From positions 124,001 through 188,000 of the forward strand of contig CAJNOL010000143.1 in NCBI GenBank assembly GCA_905250125.1: a DNA stretch of 64,000 nt. Reading direction: 5' to 3'. Below are positions 61,101 through 64,000 of the stretch, piece after piece; the first letter of the stretch is position 1, and the number at the start of each line of letters is the position of its first letter. The DNA comes from Rotaria sordida (Eukaryota; Rotifera; Eurotatoria; Philodinida; Philodinidae). The notes under the pieces are model-generated. The model ran no database searches, was not told where the DNA came from, and was given only the letters and a program-made list of their open reading frames with translations. Position numbers and translations under genes: made by a program.

Positions 61101-64000
61101 CGGGTACTTGAGTTATATTTCGTTCAACTTGAATTACGGTCAGTTTTTTCTTGATGACCTCCATTGATCTTTATACCATCGGATTCGTCGTAAAATTTTG
61201 CACCTACCTCAAGTTGAACGGAATATAACTCAAGTACACGAACGAATCCGGATGGCAAAAACTCGAATCTGGTGCTAACTTTATCCACGTGGTTTTTTTC
61301 CTTCTGTTACTGTAGAAAAAAAAAACGAGACAATAGAAATTTTTTTATTCCCATCACCAAATTATAAAGATAAAAGAGGCGAAATATATTTCATTGAAAT
61401 AAATTATAGCATTTGACGAATTGATTTTACACTTACGTATTGTTGGTAGAGTTGGTGCCTGACGCCAAACTAAAGTGTAACTAGAATTTGATTTTCTCTG
61501 TCTCTCTTCTTCTCTTTCTCTCTCTCTATTTTTTATATTTTACTCATTCAGAAAAGTATTAATTTAATCTCATAATAAAAACATAAAAACAAATCTTACC
61601 AAAACTACTATCAGTAGATGATGCACTAGTAGGTGACATCGGAGAATTTAATGGTTTTTCATTTGTTGGTGTAGTCCTAAAGAAAATATGAAAAATTTTG
61701 CAAAAAAGTAAAACTATTATCTGTTCAATAGTTATTTAGAAAAAAAAACCCAATGAAGCACAGTATATTTTAAAATAAATAGTAGTTAGAAAGATTCAAG
61801 CGATAGACTAATATCAATTTTATCTGTGCAGATAGTTTCAATTGAGAGATCTCAAATGTTATTATGTCGAAAGAATAACATTTATAGACGATTCATTGTA
61901 AATAATTAGGTCTACACTATCCAACTAATATCTATTTCAAAAAACGAAGACGAGTGAATATTTTTTGAATAACTTTTAAACGCATTAATCTAGAAAGCTG
62001 CGGTTTTCATCGTTAGTAAGAGGAGATGAAGACGCATCGAACCATATACGAAGAAATTTTTCTGACTACTTTCCTAAGAGTTTTACATAAAGCTTCTAGG
62101 AAAACAGCATGCCTCTCATAGTTATCATATTAATTTATTGATTTTCAGGAGTGTGCTAGAATCGCCAAATGAAGAGTTAGAAAACTATGTTAAGACTCTA
62201 TTCCTAACTACTATCAATAAGATATTCTAGCCATTTTTTCAACAAAATAATCGAAAAATGAAAGTTTTTGTAGTATTTTGATGAAAAATTGCTTTTTTTA
62301 AACGCATGAGAAAAAAAGGGCAATTTTTTGAAAACATTTGACTAAAATTCTTAGGAAAGTATCCAGAAAAATCTTTTCATATATGATTCGGTACGTCTTC
62401 ATCTTCTCTTTCCAATGATGAAAACTGCAGCTGTCTGGATCAACTCATTCAAAAGTTATTCTAAAAATACTCATCCACCTTCTTTTTTGCAATGGGCATT
62501 ACTTGTATGTCATAATTATACTAGTGAATCAAAAACTTGAGCAATTACATGACTTAATACTATGGCTGTTTAGCTATCTTACGCTGTCTTCATTAGCTGG
62601 ATACCTTTCTTGGAATTAATACTAGCTGTAGTTCTGGATAGAAGATCAATTACCCGAGTTTTCCATACACACTAACTAACTACAAGAGCAGATGTATGTC
62701 ATCGAATTGATGAAAAACATCGAAAGAATGCAATAGAATAAATGGATGACTGCAGTAGACATTGAGTATTGCTGTCTTCTGGAGCGAGCATCGGAATTGG
62801 AAATGGTCAATAAATAAAATAGCTTTTCAAAGGTAATTCGAAATATTTGCTGGTTGGACAATAAAGATTAAATATATTTTCGTCATTTTAGATATTTTTT
62901 TCTCTATTTGATGTTTTCTCAGAATGTAATCAGCATACTATGGAACGGGTGATTCGAGACAAACACCCATTAATCACTTATCTAAGGTCATTCCATCGTT
63001 GGTAGTATCGAGATTTGAAAATAGTACCTTCTAGATAGGTAATGAACAACGTAGTCACTCAAACATGGCCGCTCAATATAATCATTCATTATCTCTATGG
63101 ACAAAGACCATGCACATCTATGAAGATACTACGTTCGTCATACAAAATATAAGTTTTCATTTCACAGATCACTCGCATATGCTTAAATCAAAATTTGCTC
63201 ATGTTTCTGTTGTTTATCAAATTGATTTTTTTTCAAATACACTAATATTTCCTAGTCCATTGATATAATCGTATATATAGAATGTTAGAAAAGCGCTCCG
63301 TATTCAAAAGAAACAAGCACCCAAGTTCGCTATCTTTTCAGTATATGAAAAAAAGACATTGCAGAGAAGTTTTTTATTTTCGCTATTGATTTTTAGTAAA
63401 CATCTTACAGATATCATCTTTCGTGCATTTCCATAGAAAAGAAAACTTCAATAGTACTAAATAATATAAGAATATCTTGTATTAATCTGTATAAAACCGT
63501 AAGCATACTATCTTATACAAACTCTATATTTTCTATCTTGGTTAAATAGAATTTAAATTTTAATTCTTCAATCTCTATTGATAATTATACAATCTATTCA
63601 TTTATATTATCCAATATAAAAAAAAAATCTACTAACTTTGTTGTATTTTTATTATTTTGTATTTCTATTTCAGTTGCTGGTCTAACATAATTTCTTGGAA
63701 ACCAACCAACCTAAATATAAAATTCTTTCTTTTGCTTAACAAATATTTTCTTTTTCTTTTTACTTTTCCACGAAGTTGTCCACTATACCAAGCAGCATCT
63801 TTTTGTTCACGTACAAGAATAAGTTCACCTTTTTGAAATGATAAATGTTTATCAACTGTTTTGCCTTGACAATCTGCTAATGTTATCACCCATGATCCAG
63901 ACTAAAAAATAAATAAATTATAAAATTTCAATATCAATTATTTTAATTATACTATTAATTGTGAAGTTGTATCGACAGTATTTCCATTAGTAGATACAGA
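52157..64000 (-). CDS. ITSN: Intersectin, C-terminal 980 residues (SH3 B-E, DH, PH, C2); 5' end beyond window
   Basis: Seventeen minus-strand exons in phase: 63953->64000, 63764-63901, 63637-63710, 61600-61676, 61437-61469, 60609-60778, 60400-60531, 60202-60331, 58942-59130, 57018-57451, 55225-55944, 54149-54292, 53972-54093, 53828-53922, 52619-52717, 52382-52555 and 52157-52320. Intersectin is the endocytic scaffold and Cdc42 exchange factor. SH3 domains by order and sequence: B-like (SWVITLADCQ to GWFPRNYVRP), C (YEAIYPYEAT to GTFPNNYVQK), D (ETAIAIAPFQ to GWFPANCVQI) and E (YIALFAYDAQ to GLIPSTYVKP). Then the DH domain (IRELIETEQRYVDDLL to FLTKPIQRVTRYPLLIEKIL), a PH domain (GKELLAFLFNDFLLC to TLWVKSINNA) and a C2 domain (SVDPYCEI, NPKWNAPMQF). 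A Pro/Ala linker follows SH3 D. The DH domain carries an extra stretch of about 100 residues. SH3 A, the coiled coil and EH domains should lie beyond 64000. Confidence 0.95.
54323..55169. repeat. Mariner-like TIR element, copy 3, within an intersectin intron
   Basis: 847 bp between TA dinucleotides (54321-54322 and 55170-55171). The left end GAACATACTAAAAGTAATGA and the right end (in reverse, TGGCATACAGAAAGTAGTGG) start inverted repeats of about 150 bp sharing ACATTTCTCTRATATTTGAT and TAATATTATAATAATAA. Same family as 21122. It fills most of the intron between the DH exon and the first PH exon. Confidence 0.8.
59500..60120. repeat. Diverged repeat in an intersectin intron
   Basis: The 60060-60120 part (ACCTTATGTGCAGAGTCCAA) is the reverse complement of the 8950-8985 segment in the SH3 gene intron, with scattered differences. 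The open frame 59583-59810 within it has no recognisable domain. Borders are unclear. Confidence 0.4.
61050..61290. repeat. 241-bp MITE with well-conserved TIRs in an intersectin intron
   Basis: The left end GTGGATTAAGTTAGCACCAG and the right end (in reverse, GTGGATAAAGTTAGCACCAG) are almost identical for about 75 bp, continuing through GATTCGAG, CGGATTCGTTCG and TACTTGAGTTATATT. The arms are far better matched than in other elements here, suggesting a younger insertion. The inner end motif recurs at 36336 and 50478. Confidence 0.8.
61924..62505. repeat. Foldback element in an intersectin intron
   Basis: Arms of about 165 bp at 61924-62090 and 62340-62505 are reverse complements. GAGATGAAGACGCATCGAAC at the left corresponds to GAGAAGATGAAGACGTACCG read from the right, followed in both by ATACGAA/ATATGAA, then TTTTTCTG and ACTTTCCTAAGA. 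It lies in the 2-kb intron 61677-63636 and has no coding capacity. Confidence 0.75.

Noticed and set aside
1-64000. CRISPR array, operon, prophage or bacterial defence system
   Set aside because: No regularly spaced direct repeats, no clustered co-directional intronless genes, and clear spliceosomal introns throughout.

Overview
This is an AT-rich (roughly 30% GC by eye) animal nuclear fragment. The genes are metazoan: a TBC1D30-type Rab-GAP, an ERG-type potassium channel, intersectin and a multi-SH3 adaptor. They are split by many very short GT-AG introns (often 50-90 bp) with T-rich acceptors. A few long introns are swollen by non-autonomous transposable elements. This pattern, plus intronless genes of unusual make-up, fits a bdelloid rotifer (Rotaria/Adineta-like). 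That placement is an inference; another small invertebrate is possible.

Layout. 1-1608 (-): N-terminal part of a TBC1D30-like Rab-GAP, 3' end outside the window. 5.5-6.2 kb: mariner transposase relic. 6825-6896 (-): tRNA-Pro(CGG). 7279-13804 (-): 769-aa protein with two SH3 domains in five exons. 13.8-18.1 kb: gene-poor. 18394-24545 (-): ERG (KCNH) potassium channel, about 17 exons, with two possible first exons and no PAS domain. 24.9-31.1 kb: decayed U2-snRNA-like copy A with a linked terminal-inverted-repeat (TIR) element, a decayed unknown coding segment, otherwise empty. 31124-32194 (+): intronless secreted beta-helix protein. 33.9-36.4 kb: three blocks of inverted or tandem repeats. 36798-37868 (+): intronless type II membrane protein joining one EGF-like domain to a SAM methyltransferase. 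38.6-39.7 kb (-): non-LTR reverse transcriptase relic. 41562-42530: long foldback element. 43010-47976 (-): membrane-anchored NHL-repeat protein in three exons. 49.1-49.3 kb (+): second mariner relic. 50.6-51.46 kb: U2-like copy B with its linked TIR element. 52157-64000 (-): C-terminal 980 residues of intersectin (SH3 B-E, DH, PH, C2); the 5' end lies beyond the window.

Intersectin, the SH3 adaptor and the Rab-GAP belong to membrane-traffic and actin signalling, and ERG to excitability, but nothing suggests that they are co-regulated. No operon, CRISPR array or prokaryotic gene cluster is present. The most unusual points are: the paired U2-like units with near-identical spacing to a TIR element; the EGF-methyltransferase fusion; ERG substitutions at the positions that control inactivation and drug block in the human channel; an insertion of about 100 residues inside the intersectin DH domain; and many palindromic TA-flanked elements, several inside introns.
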